From: Candidatus Aenigmatarchaeota archaeon | Lineage (GTDB): Archaea > Aenigmatarchaeota > Aenigmatarchaeia > QMZP01 > QMZT01 | Length of the DNA stretch: 64,000 nt | Reading direction: 5' to 3' | Assembly: GCA_016932735.1 (NCBI GenBank) | Contig: JAFGCI010000004.1 | Location: 60,711-124,710 of the forward strand | In this document: positions 21,614-30,379 of the stretch, in pieces | Layout: each line of letters opens with the position of its first letter | Numbering within the stretch: position 1 is the first letter of the stretch | The notes under the pieces: generated by a model | Databases searched by the model: none | What the model was told of the DNA's origin: nothing | Seen by the model: only the letters and a program-made list of their open reading frames with translations | Program-made: the position numbers and the translations under genes

Positions 21614-22264
21614 TTACTTAAAAAGTCCCATGATTTTTGATTCATGCCTTTTTTTGGCAATCACTATTATACTGTCCCCGGCTTCTATTTTAGTCTCATC
21701 TGTTGGTATTAAGAATTTATCCTTTCTTTTTATTGAAACCAAGCGAAAGGTGTTGTCTTCTTCTATGTCCCCGATTTTCATGCCTTTAATTCTGGACTTG
21801 CTTTCAACCTTCATCTCAAGCAAAGACACACCGCCTTTATGGGTAGATGCAATAGTAAGGACGTCGGGCTCCGTTATCATGAACTCCAGTTCCTCGGCGC
21901 CTGTTATCTCCGGTGAAACTATTATATTGATTCCTGCCTCTTCGAAAATCTTCTTATATCCCTCTTTGGTAACTCTTGTCGCAAGCTTAATATTTGACAT
22001 CCCTTTAGCGACCATGCAGGCAAGGAGATTGGTTTCATCGGTTCCCGTCGTGGTGACAAAAAAGTCTGATTTATCTATTCCGGCGTCGTCTAGCGTGTCT
22101 TCTTCTGTTCCGTTGCCATTTATGACCTTGCCGTTAAAATCTTCTGCAACTTCTTTCGCGATCTTCTCTTCCTTTTCTATAAGAACGACGTCATGCTTGC
22201 TTTCTGCAAGGTTCTCGCCCAAAGTTCTTCCGAATGTGCCGCCGCCGACTATTATGAACCTCAT
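21614..22264 (-). CDS. trkA: Trk K+ uptake regulator TrkA (RCK N/C)
   Basis: MRFIIVGGGTFGRTLGENL...VLIEKEE; C-terminal RCK_C; adjacent to trkH. Confidence 0.88.
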   Translation of the reverse strand: MRFIIVGGGTFGRTLGENLAESKHDVVLIEKEEKIAKEVAEDFNGKVINGNGTEEDTLDDAGIDKSDFFVTTTGTDETNLLACMVAKGMSNIKLATRVTKEGYKKIFEEAGINIIVSPEITGAEELEFMITEPDVLTIASTHKGGVSLLEMKVESKSRIKGMKIGDIEEDNTFRLVSIKRKDKFLIPTDETKIEAGDSIIVIAKKRHESKIMGLFK

Positions 22265-22265
22265 A

Positions 22266-23636
22266 TCAACTCCTCTTAGCGAATATATATCCCACCAATA
22301 CAAGGACGCTCCAGATTTCAAGGCGTCCTGCAATCATCACTACCATTAATGTTATCTTTGAGATAATATTAAAATCAGACACTATTGAAAGGCCGACGTT
22401 GCCCTGGGCAGAAGCAACTGAGAACATCGATTCCACTGCACTATAACCCGTAAACATCAGAATTGCTGAGGCAATAACAAATAATATAATATAAAGCATG
22501 CTGTATCTGTAAACTTCATATACTTCCTCATCCTTAAAGATTGTGCCGCCGACTCCCTGCCTGAAGACTCTTTTTGGCAAAAGCAGTTTTCTTACATTGT
22601 TGATTATGCTTCTGCAAAGAACCGCGACCCTTATTGATTTTATTCCTCCTGCAGTCGAGCCGGCCGCGCCTCCGATTATCATTACTATTACAAGTATAAT
22701 TAGTGAAAAGTCGCTCCATGCTTCAAGACCGCTTATCTGGAATCCTGTCCCCATGGCCGATACTACATGAAAAGAAGACGACAGTATATCATTGAAAGGC
22801 AGGATGACAACTGTGGCTACAGCAAGGACCAGGAAGACCATGTGATTTTGTATGTCTTTGATAAATTCTTTTACTTTTCCTGTAAGAAGCCTGTAGTGGC
22901 TTAAGAAGCTTATATTGCCTAGAATCATCAGTGCCATCAAGGCAATGTATATAGGAACAGAATCGAATGCACCGACGCTCGCTGCTCTTGTTGACATTCC
23001 CCCCGTCGCTATGGCTGTCATTGTATGATTTACTGAATCAAAAATTGGCATTCCCAGAATTGTCAGGAATATTATGCCAATTATTGTATAAAGGCAATAA
23101 ACCCACCATATGGTTTTTGTTGTGTTGATAATATTCGGCTGTATTCTCTCATCCCTCCCCTCGGCTGTGTAAAGGGTTATCCCGACCTTCAGCAGTCCGT
23201 TAAGCGCCAGGACGACTATGCCAAGACCGCCCAGCCACTGACCAAGGCTTCTCCAGAATAATATTGTATGGCTCAAAGTCTCCGGATTGAGCAGGGTGAA
23301 ACCTGTCGTCGTCCAGGAACTTACTGACTCGAATAAAGCGTCTACGAAACTCATTCTGACTGTCTACATTAATGGTATAGAGCCAATCAGTGTTATCACA
23401 ATCCAGAGGATTACTATAGTGACCAAAGACTGCCTAAGCTTCATTTTCTTGTTATCCCTGGGAGGGAGCTTCCTCATTATCAGGCTTATGAAGAATGTCA
23501 GGATAAACAAAAAAAGGAATGGTGCAATGTCGTCGAACTCTCTGTAAATCAAAGATACTATAATGGGAAGAAGAAAAACAAAGGACATATATTTCAGAAT
23601 AGTGCCCACTTCGCCGAAGACAGGAGAAACCTTCAT
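22266..23636 (-). pseudogene. trkH: TrkH K+ channel-like subunit interrupted by in-frame TAG at 23364..23366
   Basis: ORFs 23364..23636 (N-terminal TMs and first M1) and 22266..23354 (P-loop SFVDALFESVSSWTTTGFT onward) are in the same frame, separated by TAG ACA GTC AGA. Confidence 0.75.
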
Positions 23637-23660
23637 AATAATTATTAGGTAAATCCGTTA

Positions 23661-23987
23661 TTAGTCTTTCTTCAGATGAAGTATAGCTTCAGCAATGTCT
23701 CCGAACTCTTCAAGGGCTTTGGTAGCTTCCTCTTCTGAAACGCAGGCCTGCTCAGCCACCATCTTGGCATCTTCGTTACTGAATTTTTCTCCGGAGCGCT
23801 CTTCAATGTTTCCTGTTATCTGGAAGGATTCCTGCCCCATCATCTTTATCTTCTGGACATCGGGACTTGTTATTACGATTTCACTTCCGTCGCTTTTTCT
23901 GATTATTACTTCATCTGCCTCAATTGGAACCTGGCTCATGCCCATCTGCTTCATCATTTTTTCCATTTGTCTTGGATTGACTTTCAT
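23661..23987 (-). CDS. nac: Nascent polypeptide-associated complex protein (NAC alpha)
   Basis: MKVNPRQMEKMMKQMGMSQ, NAC domain and C-terminal UBA (VSEEEATKALEEFGDIAEAILHL). Confidence 0.92.
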   Translation of the reverse strand: MKVNPRQMEKMMKQMGMSQVPIEADEVIIRKSDGSEIVITSPDVQKIKMMGQESFQITGNIEERSGEKFSNEDAKMVAEQACVSEEEATKALEEFGDIAEAILHLKKD

Positions 23988-24061
23988 AAAAATCACCTGT
24001 GTTTTAGTATTGTTAATAATATTTATTGAATCCATTTAAGTCTGAACTCCTATACCTTGTT

Positions 24062-26728
24062 ATGCTTGTGCAAATTCTGGACGCGGACTATGTGATGCTC
24101 GAAAACAAGCCATTGTTAAGGATTTACGGCAAGACTGAAAAGGGCGATTCTGCATGCGTTTTCTACAGCGGCTTCATGCCTTATTTTTATGTTGATGAAG
24201 TTCCCGAATGGCTTAAAAAAGATCCTCAGGTTTTTTCTATAGAGCCCGTTGAAAGGGTTTATCCGATGTTCTACCGGACAGATAAAATGAAACTTTTCAA
24301 GGTAACAATTCACGACCCTTCCAGGACACCCGAACTTAGAGACAAGGTCATCGAAGGGGGCGGAACTGCCTATGAAGCTGATATTCTCTTCAAGTACAGA
24401 TTTATGGCAGATGCCGGCATCGGAAGTCTTATGTGGCTCGACATTAAAGGGGCATCGTCTGCTAATACATCGACTGTGCGCACAAAGACCAAGTTCGAAG
24501 TTAAAGGGATAAATATTATGGATAAGGTAGCGAATTCTGATTTCCGGTCTCTTGCATTAGATATAGAATGCGTGGCAGAAAATCAGGGTGAAGTCCCGAC
24601 AGCCGAAAGGGATCCTATAATAATGATATCGCTTGTATTTAGCGAGGAATATAACGGAAAAAAAGAAATGGTCATAAGCTACAGGCCGGGAAGCAACGTG
24701 CAATCATACAATGATGAAAATGGTATGCTCAAAGGCCTGATAGATATCATAAATGATTTTGATCCCGACTTCATAGTCGGTTACAATATAAACAACTTCG
24801 ATCTGCCTTACATAATCGAAAGGATGCAGAGGCTCAAGATACCGGCCATGTTTACACGTGCGACCGATAAGTCTGCGTGGACTAAGAAATTAGCAATGGG
24901 TTATAGGAACAATGTGCTGGGGAGGATTATAGCTGACCCTTTCGCGCTGATAAAAAAAGACTTCTCATTCAAAAGGTATTCACTGGAAAACGTCGCCTCA
25001 GAACTTTTGGGCGAACACAAAGAAGATGTCAAATATTCAGAAATGGAGAAATTGTGGAAAGGCGACCAGAAAGGATATGACCGTCTGGTCTCATACTGCC
25101 TGACGGATGCTCGTCTGGCTATGAGACTTTTCGGGGAGTTCAATCTTCTTGATAAATATATAGGGATATCGCGCATCTGCTGTCTCTTCCTTCAGGACGT
25201 CCTTGATGGAGGAGAAACCCAGAGAATTGAGCATTATCTTATGAGGGAATTCAACAGGAACGGCTACATATTCCCCCTCAAGCCCTCACAGGAGGAAATG
25301 GCTGAAAGGGACAACCAGAGAAAGGTTGGTCTCAAGGGAGGCTTCGTTCTGGACCCAGAGCCGGGGATGCACGAGAATGTCGCTGTCATGGACTTCAAAT
25401 CAATGTATCCGTCCCTTATCAGGACTTATAACATATGCCCTACCACGCTTGTCGGCCCGGACGGCCCGAAATTTACAGAAGATGAAATAAGCAAATCGCC
25501 AGAAGGCGGCAGTTTTGTAAAGCCCGAAATAAGGAAGGGCATAGTTCCTTACATTCTGGAGAACCTGATGAATGAAAGGGCTAACGTGAAAAAACGCCTT
25601 AAGAAAGCAACAAAGGACGGCAATGCTGCTGAGGTCAGGGAACTAAATACCAAACAGCTCGGAATAAAAATTATGGCCAACGCCTTCTATGGGCATATGG
25701 GCTATCCCAGGGCAAGAATATATAATATGGATGTCGCCAATGCTATAACTTCGTGGGGGCGGCAGACCATCCAGAAGACGAAGGATATTATAGAAAAGGA
25801 TTATGGTTATAAGGTCATATACGGCGATACCGATTCAGTGATGGTCGAGCTTGATAAGGTTTTTGACAACAAAAAAATTGCAGAAGTCGGTAATAAAATA
25901 TCAGAGGAGATAACCAAGAACCTCCCCGGCATCATGGAGCTTGAGTTTGAGAAGATTTTCAAAAGGTTCCTTCCATTGGCAAAGAAGAGATATGCGGCAT
26001 GGGCATTTATTCCGAAGGGTGGTGGCGAGTGGGTGGAAAAAATTGATATGAAAGGCATAGAAACCGTCCGCCGTGACTGGTGCGACCTTTCCTCTGAAAC
26101 ACTGAGGAATGTAATTGACATAATACTCAAGGAGAACGACAGGGAAAGAGCCGTCCAGTATTTCCAGAATATAGCCAAGAGCCTGGGGGAAGGCAATATA
26201 CCCATGGACAAACTTGTTGTCACCAAAACCCTGACGAAACGTCCTGAAAGCTATCCTGGTGTCCAGCCGCACGCCGAAGTGGCCAAAAAGATGACCCAGA
26301 GAAATCCCGCCGACGCTCCCAGTGTGGGGGACAGGATAAGCTATGTTATTGTAAAAGGAACCCAGCTGCTTTCCTATAGGGCCGAGGATCCTGAATACGT
26401 GACAGAGAAAGGCCTGCATCTTGATTCAATATATTATATGGAGAATCAGCTTCTCCCTCCGGTCGAAAGGATATTCGAGGCTCTTAACGTAACAAAATCG
26501 GAGCTTATGGGAAAGGGGAAACAAATGAATCTATTCAGCATGATGGGAAAGCAGGCTTCCAAAAAGGCAAAACCGGAAATTCCTGTTGCGGATATAATTG
26601 GATTCTCGTGCGAAGAGTGCGGGAGACCTTACAGGCGGCCTACGTTAACAGGATACTGTGAATGCGGCGGAAAAATACTATTTTCTTCTGCAAAAGGCAA
26701 TGCAGATGTTGTAAAGAATCCTTCTTAA
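24062..26728 (+). CDS. polB: Family B DNA polymerase (no intein)
   Basis: ALDIEC (ExoI), VGYNINNFDLPY, DFKSMYPSLI, KIMANAFYG, YGDTDSVMV. Confidence 0.95.
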   Translation: MLVQILDADYVMLENKPLLRIYGKTEKGDSACVFYSGFMPYFYVDEVPEWLKKDPQVFSIEPVERVYPMFYRTDKMKLFKVTIHDPSRTPELRDKVIEGGGTAYEADILFKYRFMADAGIGSLMWLDIKGASSANTSTVRTKTKFEVKGINIMDKVANSDFRSLALDIECVAENQGEVPTAERDPIIMISLVFSEEYNGKKEMVISYRPGSNVQSYNDENGMLKGLIDIINDFDPDFIVGYNINNFDLPYIIERMQRLKIPAMFTRATDKSAWTKKLAMGYRNNVLGRIIADPFALIKKDFSFKRYSLENVASELLGEHKEDVKYSEMEKLWKGDQKGYDRLVSYCLTDARLAMRLFGEFNLLDKYIGISRICCLFLQDVLDGGETQRIEHYLMREFNRNGYIFPLKPSQEEMAERDNQRKVGLKGGFVLDPEPGMHENVAVMDFKSMYPSLIRTYNICPTTLVGPDGPKFTEDEISKSPEGGSFVKPEIRKGIVPYILENLMNERANVKKRLKKATKDGNAAEVRELNTKQLGIKIMANAFYGHMGYPRARIYNMDVANAITSWGRQTIQKTKDIIEKDYGYKVIYGDTDSVMVELDKVFDNKKIAEVGNKISEEITKNLPGIMELEFEKIFKRFLPLAKKRYAAWAFIPKGGGEWVEKIDMKGIETVRRDWCDLSSETLRNVIDIILKENDRERAVQYFQNIAKSLGEGNIPMDKLVVTKTLTKRPESYPGVQPHAEVAKKMTQRNPADAPSVGDRISYVIVKGTQLLSYRAEDPEYVTEKGLHLDSIYYMENQLLPPVERIFEALNVTKSELMGKGKQMNLFSMMGKQASKKAKPEIPVADIIGFSCEECGRPYRRPTLTGYCECGGKILFSSAKGNADVVKNPS

Positions 26729-26894
26729 AGAAAATTATCTGTCTTATATTTTGTTTTATATGTTTTCAATTATGGAATAACGTTGAATTTTTCTCTTTTA
26801 TATTTATTATATATTTCACATAATATAGTTCCGGATACAATATGCCCAAAACTCCGTTTTCCGTTTTCAGGAATTTCATATTTTGTTCATATGT

Positions 26895-26936
26895 TTTCCA
26901 GATGAAGTTAACGACCCCCCTTAATTTTATATGCCC
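26895..26936. repeat. 42-bp direct repeat, copy 1 (tttccagatgaagttaacgaccccccttaattttatatgccc)
   Basis: Identical to 27606..27647 by direct reading; 18 bp upstream of the LAGLIDADG-like ORF. Confidence 0.95.
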
Positions 26937-26954
26937 GTTATACATGAATAACAT

Positions 26955-27581
26955 ATGAAGAAAGATTTTATGATCGGCTATATTTCAGGTGTCATCTGCT
27001 CAAAAGGCTTTGTTATTTACAATAAAAAGGAATCGATTTATACTATTGCCTTTGAAACAGGGAATGAAGAACTTTATAACATATTCACGGAAATGTGGGG
27101 CTCGCTGATGAAAACCGGTTTCAAAACTTACGAAAAGATCTACAAGAAACAGAAACGATTCGTCTTCAGGGTGTATGACGAAAAAACCGTCAGGAGATTT
27201 TTTTACAGATACGGATTCCGGACAGGTTCACATCACTGGAAGATACCAAAAATTGTTTCCGGAAACAAAGAAAGTCTGAGAGGGTTTCTTTCAGGTTTAT
27301 TTGATTCCGGCTCTTATATCAGGTGGAAAATCCGTGAAAGAGGGAAGAAAAAAGAAAAGGTAAGGAATATAAGGATTGTATCGCCTTGCAAAAGGGGGTT
27401 ACTGGCCGTTAAAAACGCACTTACAGAATTCGGTATTTCACCGATGTCGTATTCATCAGGAAAAAATTACTGCCTAGATATTGAAGGTAAAATGAAGCTG
27501 GAACTCTTTGAAATGAGAATCGGTTTCCTTCTGGGAATTAACAAAATAAGATTACAGGAAGCACTTTCATATAAAAAGTGA
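26955..27581 (+). CDS. Free-standing LAGLIDADG-like protein with two degenerate motifs
   Basis: FMIGYISGVICSKG and LRGFLSGLFDSGSYI spaced like a two-motif LAGLIDADG protein. Confidence 0.65.
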   Translation: MKKDFMIGYISGVICSKGFVIYNKKESIYTIAFETGNEELYNIFTEMWGSLMKTGFKTYEKIYKKQKRFVFRVYDEKTVRRFFYRYGFRTGSHHWKIPKIVSGNKESLRGFLSGLFDSGSYIRWKIRERGKKKEKVRNIRIVSPCKRGLLAVKNALTEFGISPMSYSSGKNYCLDIEGKMKLELFEMRIGFLLGINKIRLQEALSYKK

Positions 27582-27605
27582 ATTTTGTTTGTTCTTCATT
27601 GGGGG

Positions 27606-27647
27606 TTTCCAGATGAAGTTAACGACCCCCCTTAATTTTATATGCCC
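27606..27647. repeat. 42-bp direct repeat, copy 2, overlapping the 3' end of the TctA-like gene
   Basis: Identical to 26895..26936; contains the stop codon of the minus-strand gene. Confidence 0.95.
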
Positions 27648-28834
27648 ATATTCATGAAGAAAAGTATGACGGTCAGCATGAAAAACCCCATCATGTAGCT
27701 TCTTCTTATGTTCATCTGGATGCAGAAAATGCCTATGAATACCCCCACCATACAAATGAGAGCCCCGTACAATCCCGTCAGAGCAATGACGAGAACCGAC
27801 ACAATAGCTATAACAATCTTCCCAGCGGTTGCATAATCTATCATGGAAAGCCTGCTTAGGAAAAGCCATCCTATTTTAAGCGTCATGAATCCTGCTACCA
27901 GCGCCGATATTAATGCAACCGGAACTATCAAAATGAACAACCCTGTGTTCATTTCGGTGATTTGTGAAACAAATATAGCGAGACCAGAACGTGTTTTGGA
28001 TATCGTGAACAAGACGACCAGTGTGAATATTATATTGGATGTGTTTATTCCTCCCAGTGCTGAAACGAAGTCCCTCATTTTTGTTTTCATAATCTGGGCG
28101 GAAACCATTCCCGCCTGTGAAGAGCCGACGCCCGGAAGCAGCCCGACCAGCATCCCGCTGAGCCATCCTGTTACAGGCCCTTTAAAACCTATCCGGGAGG
28201 GTTTATTTCTTTTTTGCGGAGGGACCTCGGTTCTTTCCTTCACGCTCAGAATCAAGGTACTGAGACCGAACATTCCCGACAGCGCCGGGAATATCATCTC
28301 CTGTGAAGACGGAAGAGAGAAAACTATGATACCATAAAAACCTGACATTAAGAATATGACAAGAGCCCAGAACCGGTTGATGCCCCTTTCTGACAGCAAC
28401 ATCCAGACCAATATTGCTATGAGCACTAAATGAACATATGATTTTAGAAATTCATAGATAATCGGAGTTATCCATATGAGAACGGGCAAGCTTATAATCA
28501 TCAATAATGTCGATAACACGCCGCCGTATACTGTTAGGTAAAGGGCCTCATACCCTCTTCCTTTCATTAGCATTTTATGACCCGGGAGAACAGAGAGCTC
28601 ACTGCCTTCTTCGGGGGCCCCGAAAATAAGTGAAGGAATGAAGTCAATGAACGTATTGGTGACAGCCACCGATACGACAAATGATATAATTGCATAAATG
28701 CCGAACACTTCCAGAAAGGGTACAAAAGATAACAGTATTATATATATTGTATTTGGGTGGAGGCCGGGGACGAGTCCTGTCAATATACCCACAACAATGC
28801 CAAAAAATATGAAAATTATGATTTCGAAAAACAT
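27638..28834 (-). CDS. TctA-family (DUF112-like) membrane transporter
   Basis: Multi-TM with paired GLVPGLHPNTI and GLLPGVGSSQAG motifs, typical of TctA permeases. Confidence 0.75.
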   Translation of the reverse strand: MFFEIIIFIFFGIVVGILTGLVPGLHPNTIYIILLSFVPFLEVFGIYAIISFVVSVAVTNTFIDFIPSLIFGAPEEGSELSVLPGHKMLMKGRGYEALYLTVYGGVLSTLLMIISLPVLIWITPIIYEFLKSYVHLVLIAILVWMLLSERGINRFWALVIFLMSGFYGIIVFSLPSSQEMIFPALSGMFGLSTLILSVKERTEVPPQKRNKPSRIGFKGPVTGWLSGMLVGLLPGVGSSQAGMVSAQIMKTKMRDFVSALGGINTSNIIFTLVVLFTISKTRSGLAIFVSQITEMNTGLFILIVPVALISALVAGFMTLKIGWLFLSRLSMIDYATAGKIVIAIVSVLVIALTGLYGALICMVGVFIGIFCIQMNIRRSYMMGFFMLTVILFFMNMGI

Positions 28835-28959
28835 AGATTAAATTATATAATTGCACTTTATTTAGTCTTGTTCTATTCACTGTGGTGGTCATGTTTCGAA
28901 AAATATTATAGAACGACAATTCACAAGACATATAAAGTTAATCAGCGTAACTGTAAATT

Positions 28960-29676
28960 ATGGATGAGCTCGAAATCGCAAAAGACAATCTTGCCAGAAG
29001 TATTGTGGGGGAGATTGTCCTTTCGGACAAGCCCGAGGCTATACTCAAGAAATGGAGGAACATATTCAATTTCTCCCAGAAGGACGTTGCAGCTTCGCTC
29101 GGTATAACATCGTCGGTTATATCCGACTACGAGTCGGGACGGAGAAAGTCGCCGGGTATAAAGATAATAAAGAAGTATGTAACCGCTCTTATAGAAATGG
29201 ATTTGAAAAAGGGCGGCGATGTCGTAAGAAGCTTCTCGCAGACGGAAAAGAGTTCGACTCTTTCAGAAGCTATCCTTGACATTAAAGAATTCTCTGAAGG
29301 CGTCACTATAAAAGACTTCACGGACAGGATTAACGGTGTCTTTGTAACCAAGGAGAAGTTCGCGGACAGGAAAATCTATGGTTATACAATAATCGATTCT
29401 ATAAAGGCCATATCCGATCTTTCCTTCAACCAGATGCTGAAATTATACGGGACCACGACCCAGAGAGCCATGATATTCACTAAGGTGACAACAGGGAAAA
29501 CCCCAATGGTCGCGATAAAACTGACCAACCTTAATCCCGGGATGGTTGTGCTCCATGGCCTGACGAGCGTTTATGATGTAGCCAAGAATATCGCAGACGC
29601 GGAAGGAATCCCATTGGTTGTATGCAAGCTCGAAAGACCGGAAGATATAGTTGAAGCCCTGAAATATTTTAACTAA
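28960..29676 (+). CDS. Archaeal transcriptional regulator with XRE-type HTH
   Basis: RNIFNFSQKDVAASLGITSSVISDYESGRRKSPG helix-turn-helix. Confidence 0.85.
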   Translation: MDELEIAKDNLARSIVGEIVLSDKPEAILKKWRNIFNFSQKDVAASLGITSSVISDYESGRRKSPGIKIIKKYVTALIEMDLKKGGDVVRSFSQTEKSSTLSEAILDIKEFSEGVTIKDFTDRINGVFVTKEKFADRKIYGYTIIDSIKAISDLSFNQMLKLYGTTTQRAMIFTKVTTGKTPMVAIKLTNLNPGMVVLHGLTSVYDVAKNIADAEGIPLVVCKLERPEDIVEALKYFN

Positions 29677-30349
29677 CGTTTTTTGTTTCACAGGACACTT
29701 TCCCATTTTTGTTTATTTCTGCTATTCCATATTTGCCCTGAAAGACCGGCCCGGGATAAAAAAGAGTGGTGTCTCCTATCTTATCGTCGCCGTCTGATTC
29801 ATGTATATGCGCGGAGACCGCCAATACCGGCCTCGTCCTCTCTATAAAATTCCTTATGTTTCTGGATCCTACATGTTTTTTATCTGTCACCATATCAAGT
29901 TTGGTGTTGTAGGGCGGGTTGTGTACAACAAGAATGAATTTTTCGTTGTTCATTTCCTTATATGTCTCGTTTATGTATTTTTTTGTTTCCTCTTCTGTAG
30001 GTTCAAACCTGGTGTCGAACGGCGTCATCGCACCGCCCCATCCCATTATAGGTAACCCGTCTATGATTTTGGAATCTGCATGTATGTTGATACCGTAATC
30101 CTTAAAAATCTCCATGATGCCGTAAGGGTCTTGGTTTCCGGGGACAGCGAAGACTGGTTTTTTTGAAGACATCATCCGGCATATGACTATCTCCGCTATT
30201 TCAAGCTGTGTAAACCCGTCGGGTATGTCGTGCATATCTGTAAAATCCCCCGGCGCTATTATGGCATCGTATTTTCCCTTCTCCTTTTTCATTATCTGCG
30301 AAAGCTTCAGAAAATCGCCGTGAACGTCTGCCAAGATAAGGAATTTCAT
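29669..30349 (-). CDS. Metallophosphoesterase
   Basis: LILADVHGD, IAPGDFTD, VPGNQDPYG, VVHNPP, SAHIHES. Confidence 0.85.
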   Translation of the reverse strand: MKFLILADVHGDFLKLSQIMKKEKGKYDAIIAPGDFTDMHDIPDGFTQLEIAEIVICRMMSSKKPVFAVPGNQDPYGIMEIFKDYGINIHADSKIIDGLPIMGWGGAMTPFDTRFEPTEEETKKYINETYKEMNNEKFILVVHNPPYNTKLDMVTDKKHVGSRNIRNFIERTRPVLAVSAHIHESDGDDKIGDTTLFYPGPVFQGKYGIAEINKNGKVSCETKNVS

Positions 30350-30379
30350 AATAATACTATTAAAATATTATATATAAAT

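Noticed and set aside
23364-23366. Genome-wide reassignment of TAG to an amino acid
   Set aside because: TAG terminates several complete genes here (tfs, hjc, the deacetylase at 36277, the PatZ-like gene at 38955, lipoproteins 1 and 3), so it is an ordinary stop; only local recoding remains possible for trkH.
24062-26728. Intein in polB
   Set aside because: PolB motifs are contiguous at normal spacing in about 890 aa; the LAGLIDADG-like ORF is downstream, not within the gene.
26766-26954. Minus ORFs 26766..26954 and 27567..27869 sharing YGHIKLRGVVNFIWK
   Set aside because: The shared peptide is just the translated 42-bp direct repeat, not a conserved protein domain.
27600-27640. Rho-independent terminator ggggggt...aaccccc after the TctA-like gene
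   Set aside because: Only a 6-bp stem with a long loop, no T-tract; archaeal termination does not depend on it and copy 1 of the repeat lacks the partner strand.
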